The notes beneath the pieces are model-generated. The model saw only the letters and a program-made list of their open reading frames with translations. It was not told where the DNA came from and searched no databases. A program made the translations under genes and the position numbers. A DNA stretch of 64,000 nucleotides from Pseudorasbora parva. Lineage: Eukaryota > Chordata > Actinopteri > Cypriniformes > Gobionidae. The stretch is from assembly GCF_024679245.1 (NCBI RefSeq), contig NC_090184.1, positions 17,162,144 through 17,226,143 of the forward strand, read 5' to 3'. Below, one piece after another: positions 23,857-34,041 of this stretch (its first letter is position 1; each line of letters opens with the position of its first letter).

Positions 23857-24606
23857 TTGGGGAAGCACGACCTGATCGTCAGGTTCCTGAGGGGCGCGAG
23901 GAGATTAAATCCGCCTTGCCCCCCCTCTTTACCTTCTTGGGACCTGTCTCTGGTGCTCAGTACACTTCAGAGACCTCCCTTTGAGCCTTTGCAGTCAGTG
24001 GAGTTAAAAATTCTGTCTCTAAAGACAGTACTCCTGACTGCATTGGCCTCTATCAAGAGGGTAGGGGACCTGCAGCCATTTTTGGTCGACGAATCGCGCC
24101 TGGAATTTGGGCCGGACTACTCGCACGTAATCCTGAGACCCCGGCCTGGATACGTGCCCAAGGTTCCCACAACTCCCTTCCGGGACCAGGTGGTGAACCT
24201 GCAAGCGCTGCCTTTGGAGGAGGCAGACCCAGCCCTGGCTTTTCTCTGTCCTGTCCGAGCACTTCGGACGGATGTGGACAGAACGCAAAGCTTTAGGACC
24301 TCAGAGCAGCTCTTCGTCTGTTACGGAGGACAGCAGAAGGGAAAGGCTGTCTCTATGCAGAGGATGGCCCACTGGATAGTGGATGCCATTTTCTTGGCTT
24401 ATGAGTCCCAAGACGTGCCCTGCCCGCTCGAGATTAGAGCCCAGTCCACCAGGGGTGTAGCCTCTTCCTGGGCGCTGGCTCGTGGCGCCTCGCTGACAGA
24501 TATTTGTAGAGCTGTGGGCTGGGCAACACCCAACATGTTCGCTAGATTTTATAGCCTACGTGTAGAACCAGTATCTTCCCGTGTACTCACTTCTCATAGT
24601 TGGTAG
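23857..24606 (+). CDS. DIRS-type tyrosine recombinase, probably inactive
   Basis: This 249-residue open frame is the tyrosine recombinase that DIRS retrotransposons use instead of an integrase. It would insert a circular cDNA by strand exchange in the nucleus. Visible catalytic features are the box I Arg (R68 in LASIKRVGDLQ), the second Arg (R199 in QSTRGVASSWAL), W222 in GWATP and the nucleophile Y232 in FARFYSLRV. The His expected three residues before R199 (HxxR) is Gln (Q196), which would be expected to weaken or abolish activity. The frame has no ATG at its start and is preceded by a stop, so it is a fragment of a longer polyprotein and not an independent gene. It ends in TSHSW-stop. The element's right part continues to about 24985. 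Confidence 0.85.
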   Translation: MGKHDLIVRFLRGARRLNPPCPPSLPSWDLSLVLSTLQRPPFEPLQSVELKILSLKTVLLTALASIKRVGDLQPFLVDESRLEFGPDYSHVILRPRPGYVPKVPTTPFRDQVVNLQALPLEEADPALAFLCPVRALRTDVDRTQSFRTSEQLFVCYGGQQKGKAVSMQRMAHWIVDAIFLAYESQDVPCPLEIRAQSTRGVASSWALARGASLTDICRAVGWATPNMFARFYSLRVEPVSSRVLTSHSW

Positions 24607-24992
24607 CACACGAAGTGCCTGTTCAAATGTCGGCTTGCTGCGCCACTCCCTTCCTCATGGAACGGATACGTGCGCTTATATGCCGAGTTCCCCAGAATGG
24701 TGAACCCTGTCGAGTCCTCCGCAACCCGCGGCAGTCAGACGTGGCGGTGCATCTGACACCAGGTCTAACACTCGTACTGAGTGTGGAACTTGTGTTAGGC
24801 TGGGTTCCATATATAGTGACCCCCACGACAGTCCCATATGTGTATTCTCCACGGTACGGCGAGCCTGTGTCTTTCCCTTAGGAGAGCCCACTCTGCCGTC
24901 TCGGTGACTGCCGTCTCTGCTGCCCAACAGGGCTGGGGCCACCCCTGGGACTCCCGTATGTAGTACTGCCCACGGCCAGTCCATACGTGTAA
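24607..24992 (+). mobile_element. DIRS 3' non-coding end
   Basis: Directly after the recombinase stop comes GC-rich sequence with short repeated words (GTCCCATATGTGTA, CCAGTCCATACGTGTA). This fits the 3' terminal region of a DIRS element, which carries inverted and internal complementary repeats in place of LTRs. The right boundary is obscured by a TA microsatellite. No matching left terminal repeat was found, consistent with 5' truncation. Confidence 0.55.
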
Positions 24993-24995
24993 TTT

Positions 24996-24998
<3 letters not shown>

Positions 24999-25069
<71 letters not shown>
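24999..25069. repeat. (TA)n microsatellite, about 70 bp
   Basis: Uninterrupted alternating TA. Both flanks carry ACTGCCCACGGCCAGTCCAT (24964-24983 and about 25069-25088), so a segment of the DIRS end was duplicated around the TA tract. A second, shorter TA tract follows to about 25123. Confidence 0.95.
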
Positions 25070-25070
<1 letters not shown>

Positions 25071-25125
25071 TGCCCACGGCCAGTCCATATATATATATAT
25101 ATATAGATCTGTATATATATATAAT

Positions 25126-26725
25126 AATATAATATTATAAAACTGTCAACTCAAAGTGAACAACCAAGTGTATTCTATGATAAAACAATTGCCTCTGTCA
25201 CTCACTATGTATTATTATCATGCTAAAATGGTGCAAGATTAATAGGATTCTGATATCGTACTTATCCATTCCGTTGTGAATGCGGTTAGAGAACTTCTGA
25301 GTGGCTGTGATTTTTAATTTATTGATTTCAGGTCGAGTCTGGGTTGCTGCTACAAACCTTTTGACATTGCGTCTGGTTAGGATATGGCATTTAAATTTGC
25401 TTTTCAAAGCTGCAACATATGTAATGAGCAGCATAATGAGCTGTTTATTTCCCCTTCTTGCCTGAATGCCAGGGTATGGCAACTGCCATACGTAGCCACC
25501 CCTGCACTAAATCCTGGGTTATCTTGTTTCAAGTTTCACACTGCTCATACTGGATGTGCATTCCTAAACCCTAAAATGGCTTGTATGTCATTGAATAGAT
25601 GAATGCAGCACATGACCTGTTACATTAAAGCTCTAGTATTGTGCATTCTCGTTTTATATAATTTTTTTGTGAATGGGCTTTGCGGACTATAAAGGTAATA
25701 ATAATCAATCCAATTGATGTGTTTTCTGTCACCTTTTCAGAAATGTTCCCCTTAAAATTCTGATACTACTGTTAATACAACACAGTGTTTCTATGGCAGT
25801 CTAAAGTGAAAATGAGGAACGTGGTTCTATGTCTGTTGCTAAGCATCTAGCCAAAACACCACATTGGCCCCAGCAACCCACTACATTCACACTGCATGGT
25901 TCAAGTGACCCAGTAGTGATTTTCTTTTCTTTTTTCCCCTCCCATGTGGCACAAATCATATATGACCTATGAACATGTGTAAACAAGAAAAAAAGTGGAT
26001 GGAATTTCTGATATTCTCAGTTTGGTTTTATGCCTCATTCATATATTGAAATAAATCAGATATGAATTGAAAAACGTGACTCTTTGAAAATAATAATAAA
26101 TAAATAACATTTAATTAACAATTAACTCTAGTTGACTAGCTTAGGATTACTTTTGTTTGTTTGTGTTAAATAAGAGGCGATACAGAGCAGAAATGTGTTG
26201 CTTTTGAGGTGTTACTCATCCTGAATTTTCATTGCTGCTCAGTGATAAAGTGCTGAGCGTGCTCAGCTGCTCTGAGGCGTCTTGTGCACAGTCGCTTCAC
26301 TCCCGATGCGGAGACTCTCTGTGAAATCACAAAACAAAATGCTCACAAACATGTTCCTGCTCTTGATATACATTCACTGATAAACACATTTGGTCAATGA
26401 GGAAAACTAAAGCATGTATGATGGCAGATTCAAACCCAGAACCTCCTAGCAAAAGTTCTACCACTAGACCATTGGTATACACTAACTTTTATAGCAGATC
26501 AGTGTACACAATCCCTGTCTTGAAGAATTTGCACTATATAATGATTTTGATATAATGGTAAAACTATTGAATTAAAAATGTTTCTAAAGTATGTCTTTAG
26601 TAAGATTGTGTAGTGTAGTATAAATGCAGATGTCAGATATGGGTCACTTTAAAAAGATGATGTAAGTCGTAAAAACATTAATATAGTAAAAGTATATAGT
26701 ATAGTGGCCATCAAGACCTGCAGGG
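25126..26725. other. Intron sequence with a tRNA-like fragment
   Basis: No exon is supported. Apart from the tRNA-like segment at 26417-26482, I recognise nothing in this 1.6 kb. Confidence 0.35.
26417..26482 (-). pseudogene. tRNA-derived fragment (SINE head or pseudo-tRNA)
   Basis: On the - strand there is an A-box-like TGGTCTAGTGGTAGAAC (from 26471) and a B-box-like GGTTTGAATC (from 26437), in the order of a Pol III tRNA promoter. They are about 9 nt closer than in a normal tRNA. The T-stem and acceptor stem do not pair well, so this is not a functional tRNA gene. The D-arm resembles tRNA-Gly. Confidence 0.4.
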
Positions 26726-26727
26726 TA

Positions 26728-28072
26728 CAGTGGAGCAAAAAAGTATTTTGTCAGCCACCAATTGTGCAAGTTCTCCTACTTAAAAAGATGAGAGAGGCCT
26801 ATTTTCATCATAGGTTCCCTTCAACTATGAGAGGCAGAATGAGAGAAAAAAAAATCCAGAAAATCACATTGTCTGCTTTTAAAAAAATGTATTAGCAAAT
26901 TATGGTAGAAAAATAAGTATTTGGCCACCTACAAAAAAAAAAAACAACAACATGATTTCTGGCTCTCACAGTCCTGTAACTTTGTCTTTAAGAGGCTCCT
27001 CTGTCCTCCATGTGTTACCTGTATTAATGGCACCTGTTTGAACTCATTATCAGTATAAAAGACACCTGTCCACAACCTCAAACAGTGAGACTCCAAACTC
27101 CACTATGGCCAAGACCAAAGTGCTGTCAAAGGAGCACTTAAGCAGCTTGGTGTAAGGAAATCAACTGTGGGAGCAATTATTAGAAAATGGAAGACATGCA
27201 AGACCACTAATCTCCCTCAATCTGGGGCTCCACACAAGATCTCACCATGTGGGATCAAAAGGGGGGCCTAGACCTAGACCTAGACCTGCAGAGAGCCGGG
27301 ACCAAAGTAACAAAGGCTACCATCAGTATCACAAACTACACCACCAGGGACTCAAATCCTGCAGTGCCAGGCGTGTCCCCCTGCTTAAGCCAGTACATGT
27401 CCGGGCCCATCTGAAGTTTGCTAGAGAGCATTTGGATGATACAGAACAGGATTGGGAGAAATTTATATGGTTAGATGAAACCAAAATATAACTTTTTGGT
27501 AAAAAACTCAACTCAGGATAAAGAATGCTGACTTGTGAAGCATGGGGGTGGAAACTTCATGCTTTGGGGCTGTTTTTCTGCAAAGGGATCAGGATGACTG
27601 ATCGTGGATAGGTCTTCCAGCATGATCCCATGATCTCACACAAAAAAGGAGTGGCTTTGTAAGAATCATTTTAAGGTCCTGGACTTGCCTAGTCAGTCTC
27701 CAGATGTCAACCCCATAGAAAATCTTTGGAGGGAGTTGAAAATCTTTTTTGACCAGCAACAGCCCCAAAACATCGCTGCTCTAGAGGAGATCTGCGTGGA
27801 GGAATGGGCCAAACTACCAGCAACAGTGTGTAAATAAATACCTTGTGGTGACTTAGAGAAAATGCTTGACCTCTTTTATTGCCAAAAAAGGGTATAACAA
27901 AGTATTGAGATTGACTTTTGTTATTGACCAAATGCTTTTTTTCCACCATATTTTGCAAATGCATTCTTTTAAAATCAGTGTACTTATGATGAAAATTACA
28001 GGCCTCTCTCATCTTTTTAAGTGGGAGAACTTGCACAATTGGTGGCTGACTACATGCTTTTTTGCCCCACTG
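26728..28072 (+). mobile_element. Full-length, decayed Tc1-like transposon
   Basis: Flanked by TA dinucleotides (26726-26727 and 28073-28074). Its inverted ends begin CAGTGGAGCAAAAAAG and CAGTGGGGCAAAAAAG, and the inverted similarity extends about 200 bp (AATTGTGCAAGTTCTCC and so on). The interior is a + strand transposase pseudogene from about 27105 (ATGGCCAAGACCAAAG) to about 27835. Recognisable parts include GSKG...TKV-type N-terminal sequence, LKFAREHLDDTEQDWEKFIWLDETKI (first catalytic Asp region) and, near 27700-27740, a [15 protein letters not shown] segment with the last acidic residue. Frameshifts, stops and deletions separate these, so it is not autonomous. A broken relative lies at 50789-51862. 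Confidence 0.9.
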
Positions 28073-28074
28073 TA

Positions 28075-29430
28075 AATGTGACCATTGTTTCAAACTTTGC
28101 ACATTTGTCACTGCAAAAGCAGTGCTAGTTCTGCTCAGACAATAATTCTATATCCCGAGGTTAAGCACAGTGTGAAAAGTCCTATAGTCTCCACGGCTAG
28201 CAAGCAGATATGTGTTAGCTGCTAGACTCCAACATAATCAAATCCTTTATATCGGTTCTCTTATCCCCAAACGGAAGAAGAAAAGACACCGGCAGACTAT
28301 AACACACTTGTGAAATCTGAATTGGATGCCCAGGATGACTTTGTGTCTGAACAACAGGGAGGATCGGTCCGGGTTTCATGTTGTTGTTTTTTTTTTTTTT
28401 TTTTGGCCAGCAGCATAATGTTATTCTTTATCTCTGCTGGTTACTCCATTACCGTTCTCCCTCCCTGTTTCCTGTGGTGTTGGAATCTGCAGGAAATGAA
28501 TAGAGAGAGGGAATTATGCAGCGTTGAGTGGAGAACTTTCAAAGTGTATGTACACACAGATGCCATCCAAGCCTGTGGCTCGCCTGCGGATGCAAATACA
28601 GACTCCAGCTTTTATAGGATCGGACGCCCAGGTATTAATCACTAGCTGCAGGGCCTGATTACCCAACATTCAGCTCTGTAATACACTCTCTAGCACTTAT
28701 TTTCACAAATTTGAGCTTCTTCCCAGAATACCATTTAGCAGATCAAACCTACCTCTCAGGTTGCACGCGAGGGTGAATTCGGCACGCTCTCTTACTTAAA
28801 ATCCTACAACACTTGATGATAACCTTTGTAAAAGTGGAGGCAGTCGGCCCACAGGGCTATTGGCTACCACTCACACAATGTTACTGGATCACTTATCGCG
28901 CAGATCACCAGAGAGCTTCCATGGTCCCCATAGGCAAGCAGGTGTAAATCTGCAGCTCGTCGTACCGCCTTGCTAATCCTTTGCTGCATTAGTGGAAAGG
29001 ACAGACACCTTCCACTTTCTTTTATCAGTAGTTGTCTTTCTTTCTTTTCTTTTTCTTTCTTTTTGTAGTGTCTGTACTTTATATACCATGCTGACACAGT
29101 TCTAACTGTCAGACAGTTTGCAGGTTAAGACTCTTTCGGAGATGTTTTTTATTTTTTAATTCATGCATTTTTCATGCGTCACAACTTGTGCTGCTTTCTT
29201 TGAGAATCTTGCATCAAGTGTACTGTTTTAAAACAACTTTTAAAAAAACAATCTCAAGACCCTTCAGTTCTGTCCAATTCTGTCCAACTCTGGTGTTCTC
29301 TTTTTTGCATTTTATTTAAAAGTCCCTAAATAAACCTAACCAGCATAGCATTAGAGTACTTCCTAAAGGTCAATGCATCAACTAGCCATTCATGTAAACC
29401 ACCTATTTATTTTGATAATGTCTAGGTTTG
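28075..29430. other. Intron sequence with poly-T run
   Basis: No gene is supported. A run of T lies at 28387-28404. The segment 28490-28900 is less AT-rich and free of obvious repeats. Nothing else is recognised. Confidence 0.35.
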
Positions 29431-29433
29431 GTA

Positions 29434-29600
29434 ATGTACAAATCTAGTTTCTTATTAATCCATTTGTTTTTGTCAAAATATTCCTTACATTTTCAAATAT
29501 GTCTCTTCCCAAATAGTCACAAGTTTTGCATAGGCAAACACTACTTTTTTGTTGTCTTCAGCAATGTAAAATCTAGTTCCTTATAGACCATTTGGGAGCA
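29434..29600. repeat. Diverged ~130-bp repeat, first copies
   Basis: The phrase A(A)ATCTAGTTxCTTAT occurs at 29440 and again at 29570, about 130 bp apart. Between them lie TTTTCAAATATG, TTCCCAAATAGTC and TTTTGCATAGGCAAACACTAC. The same ordered words return, diverged, at 30769-30915. This looks like an old tandem repeat later separated by about 1.2 kb of inserted sequence. Confidence 0.6.
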
Positions 29601-30768
29601 GATGTCACAGTTACATCACTGCTGTTGAGTGTGCATTGTGGTGGCAGAAAAAAAGTGGTAAGAAGTGAAGGAAACCAGGCGAGATATTTTGTCTTGTGCC
29701 TTTGAATGTCAGAATCGGAATGTAAAAAAGAGATGGTCTTCATTTTAACAGAATACAGTCATAGAAGGCAACCTTTTATGCTAAACACAAATATTACATA
29801 TTTTTTAGGGGTGTAACAGTACACACATTCATTCCGAACCATTCTGGTACGTGGCTTCCGGTACGGTTCATGTGTGTACCGAATGGTACAAATGCAATCT
29901 TTAAACAGTTAACAGTATGCTTGTTTTACACTCAGAACACACTTCAATCCGAGTTTCCACACAAACAGTATTCTGTCCATTTTATCACGAAATTCAAATG
30001 ATAAATGTTTTTAAGCTCTTTAATGTGATGTGACTGATCACTGTAGGTGCGTCAATTCAAGCGGCAATTCAAGTGTGACGCGAGTGAATGCGATCATCTC
30101 TTCCTAGTCAAATAATAAACATGAATCCAAATCTGAAGGTATTTTGAGGATACATTACAATAATATGTATCATATGTCGTGTAATCAATCAATCAGTGTT
30201 TCAACGGCAAAAATATGTTAGTAACACATTGTAAACAATGTCATGTGGCATTACATTTACCTCAGAAATCACATAGAGTCCACAGTTTGTTAGTTCACTA
30301 GAGAGGTGAACTCTTTCGCTAAATATCGGCACTATATTAGCCTTTATATTCATTATATTCTACTTAACCTGTTAGTGATATCTTGATCATTTAATATATG
30401 TTTAAATAAATCTGTCATGAAAATGACATCCACTGTGTATATATGATTATAATTAAGCACTGAATTGAGGTAAAAATATACTTTTATAATTATATTTAGA
30501 AGTTAGGCTAATGCAAAAACTAGCCTAATGTGAAGTTTACATGTTTGCATACAATGTTATTTGAGTGTTGATTATTATATCTAAAAATACTGAATTAATA
30601 TAGTTCACAATTTACAGCATTAGCAGAGATACTTTTTTATCTTTAAGAAACTTTGAGTTATAATTGAAATAATTTAAGGACAGACAATTTGTTCAATAAA
30701 CCACTATTTTATACCTCGCAAAATTTGATTGGTTTGTCTGTTTTGTTTTTTGTTTTTTTGTTTTTTTT
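29601..30768. other. Sequence between repeat copies; hAT-like end
   Basis: At 29813 the phrase AGGGGTGTAACAGTACAC, followed by GTACGG-rich words, resembles the left end of a hAT-type element. I did not find a convincing right end. The rest is AT-rich with no exon. Confidence 0.35.
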
Positions 30769-30915
30769 TAAATATTCTTTCATTTTCAAATCTATGACTA
30801 TTCCCATAGAGTCCAAATAGCTTTGCTTAGGAAAACACCACAACACTACTTTTCTTTTCTTTAAAAACAAACAAATAAATACAAAAATCTAGTTACTTAT
30901 TAATGCAATTGTTGT
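30769..30915. repeat. Diverged ~130-bp repeat, displaced copy
   Basis: It carries, in the same order as 29470-29600, CATTTTCAAATCTATG, TTCCCATAGAGTCCAAATAG, TTTGCTTAGGAAAACAC, ACTACTTTT and AAATCTAGTTACTTAT. Divergence is moderate. Confidence 0.6.
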
Positions 30916-31701
30916 TGCTTTTTTTCTTCATTCTTGATGTATGATTTGCCAACAGAAGTATCAACTGGGATTTTTCTCTACATGTGGTGAAGAAGTTGCT
31001 GGGCGAGAGTTGAGTTGTAGATATGCCCTTTTCAACAAACTTTTATGACACAACTTTTGCTTCATTCCCCAGAAGTTTTATTACTTTTTTTCCAACCTAT
31101 GATGCAGGCTTTGATAAGTATTTCGAAGACATTTTCCCCCACATCCTTTATTTTATCTGCGGGACTGCAGATGTCACCAGGCATGGCTTTGCCTCACGGT
31201 ATTGGTAAAATGAATTATTTCAAATCTTTTCTCTGGGCACCTAGGGAGCTCCTCCATTTTTCTTTTTTCCCCCCCCATGAGGTGAACCTTGATGTGCGAG
31301 TCTGTCTGATCTCAGGTCAGCTTAAAAAAACATGCAAAGAACCACAGTTCCCGCAGACATGACCCTCTTTTCCTGGTCTAGAATCTGTATCTGCCATTTA
31401 CAGAAATGTCAATGTTTTAATCGAGGCCAAGAGTCTCAGGGAAGGAGATGGTGTTTTTGCTGAATGTGACAAAAGGAAAGAAAGGTGTATTTCAAAGGAC
31501 TGCGAGTGAGTGAGTGAGAACAAGGAAATGATAGTGAAACATGTTGGTGTCAGCTTAATTCTGTACCCTTGCCTCAAGTCAGTTAACAAAGACTTTATAT
31601 ATACACACTACCTTTCAGAATTTAGTGTTGGTAGGATTTTAATGTTTTTGAAAGAAGTCTTTTTAGAAGTCTCTTAGAGTCTCTCCAAGGCTGCATTTAT
31701 T
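30916..31701. other. Intron sequence, nothing specific recognised
   Basis: No exon or bounded repeat. The 105-codon open frame here has no recognisable domain or splice context. Confidence 0.3.
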
Positions 31702-32798
31702 TTAAGGGGTCATGAACTGCATTTTTTTTAATAGATTTATGATGTTTCTTGGGGTGCACTTATAATGTTAGAATGTTTTTTACATCATTTCTAAATAAAA
31801 GGCATTTTTCCTACCTGATTTTAGCCTTCTGCTCTCAACACTCCGTTTTAAGGGGCATGTCTGCTGTGAGAGTTCACTGTGTAAACTGAACACTGCTGTG
31901 ATTGGCCTACGTCTTTGAATTTGGATTATGACGAGATCGCTGCTTTTATGCGCTCACCATGTGTGTGATCGGCTACAATGATCATCACTGCAACCTTTCA
32001 TGCCACAATCTCAATATAAGGCCATAGATCTAAATGTAATGGAACACTTTTCACGATTAGTTAACCATGAGCGCTGTAATTGTAAAAACAAGCTAAAAGA
32101 GGGAGTAATACTTTTCAGTTTCTGTACACTAACGAATGCTTTCATCTTCACTAACAGTGCAAATGTGATATAGTTAAGAGAGTTTGGTGAATAGTCACTG
32201 CGTCACTGATAAACTCTCGCTGTTTACGCCGCTGATTGACAGCTCCAACGATTGCAAAGTGAGCTTTCTTTGATCGCTTTCTTTATAGAATTTAATCACC
32301 ATTAAATAACATTATTTTCATCCTACTAAGAGAAACAATGCAAGATGATGTTTAGTCACTGGTCTGATTTACTGACACAGACAAAGAACATCTGACTACA
32401 TGAATCATCACATTTCAGATCAGGCATTAGAATGAACATAGCTTATTACATACAACCCAGTCTGCACAATATTTTGTAATCCTCAACGGCATGTTTATTT
32501 CTTTGTAGCTCAATGGTTTAACACTAGGCCTATGTTACATGCTTGAATTGGTGGGTGGGGCTAAACAGTCAGTGATGAAGAAGGTGTTGATGATCTTCTG
32601 CTGAGGCGGTGCTTGACTCCCTTTGACGTCAGAGATCCCCGACCTGATGTTTGCTGGGCCTGGTGTCTATAAAAGCTTTTCTTTGATTAACAAGGGCGTT
32701 TTTCAGCTCTGAAACTTACAGGATATTCTTATTGCCATTACTTTTTATATATCAGAAGCACAAGGGAAAGTTGATTTCTCAACTCATCACCCCTTTAA
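31702..32798. mobile_element. TTAA-flanked transposon, AGGGGT(C/G)ATGA ends
   Basis: TTAA at 31702-31705 and 32795-32798, with inverted ends AGGGGTCATGA / TCATCACCCCT. The 1.1-kb interior has no transposase. Its right part (GGCCTGGTGTCTATAAAAGC and the TTTCAGCTCTGAAACTTA stretch) recurs inverted and diverged at about 33508-33740. Likely a piggyBac-type non-autonomous element. Confidence 0.8.
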
Positions 32799-33324
32799 TC
32801 AAAAATACAGTAAAAATGTAGATATTCTGAAACATTACCTCCATAACTATGTACATGTATTTTAAAATGCAATTAATTCCTTTGAGGAAAATGCTGAATT
32901 TTCAGCAGCCATTACTCTAGCTTTCAGTGTTACATGATCCTTCAGAAATCATTCTTATATGCTAATTTGCCTTTTAAGAAAAGGCCAGTTCACATCGCAC
33001 TACAGACGCTATCACCATATTACAGTTTGTCACTTCTCAGACATACTACAACCCGACAAGCAGCAATTTAGGATGCTCAGTCAGAGAAAACAAGCTCTGA
33101 CAGACACCGGCATGGGTTACGCATTGATCCCACAAACCCAGACAGTGTGTCTGTTGACATGTCTCTGTTTGTCGGGACAGTTGAATTGGCCTAAACATTA
33201 TTTATTATTACAGTATTAACGTTGATAACAGTTTTGCTGCTTAAAATGTTTGTGGAAACCATGATGCTTTTTTCAGGATTCTTTGATGATAGAAAGATAT
33301 TTATTACCAAAACCAAACACGGAC
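32799..33324. other. Intron sequence, nothing specific recognised
   Basis: No gene or complete repeat is visible in this stretch. Confidence 0.3.
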
Positions 33325-34041
33325 TACCGTATTTTCCGGACTATAAGTCACACTTTTTTCATAGTTTGGCTGGTCCTGCATCTTATAGTTAAGTGTGACT
33401 TATATATTAAATTTAATGAATACTGACTGACAAAAATAAACATTTAGCTACACCTACAGCCACGAGAAGGCGCTATCGAGGGAGTGAGAAACTTGTGAGA
33501 GACTGGCGAAAAGCAGTCTTTTCCCTTGAGCTTTTGATATATAAACGGTCATGGTAATATAAGAATATCCTCTTAAGTTTCAGAGCTGAAAACGTCCTTG
33601 TTAGTCAAAGAAAAGCTTTTATAGACACCAGGCCCAGAAAACAATCGTCTTCGCATCTTGACGTCATCGACTGACAAAACACACACCTTTACAGCGTGTC
33701 TAAATCCAGTAGGCCCGCCCACCGATTCATGAAGGTGATCAGCTCATGCTAGCCAACAATAATAAACGTGCCGAGGAAGATAGCAAGATATTGCGCTATT
33801 CCTGGTTGCGGAAGAACACAGTCGCTGCAAAAGCTTTCTTCGGATCCTAATATTAGGAATGTGTGGTTGAGCTTTATTTTAAATTTTTAATGGGCTCCCG
33901 CTCTCTAAACTGCTTCTGCCCTGCCAACGCTTGCGGTGAAGTGTGACGGTGATGTTCTAGTCCATTATAATGCGACTTCCAGCGCGATTTATATATGTTT
34001 TTTCCTCTTCATTTTTCCTCTATTGACTGAAGCAACTTATA

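Noticed and set aside
26417..26482. Functional tRNA-Gly gene
   Set aside because: A- and B-box-like words are present but the spacing is short and the stems do not pair.
28310..28645. 111-codon open frame with a poly-Phe stretch
   Set aside because: The Phe run comes from a poly-T tract and the remainder has no recognisable protein.
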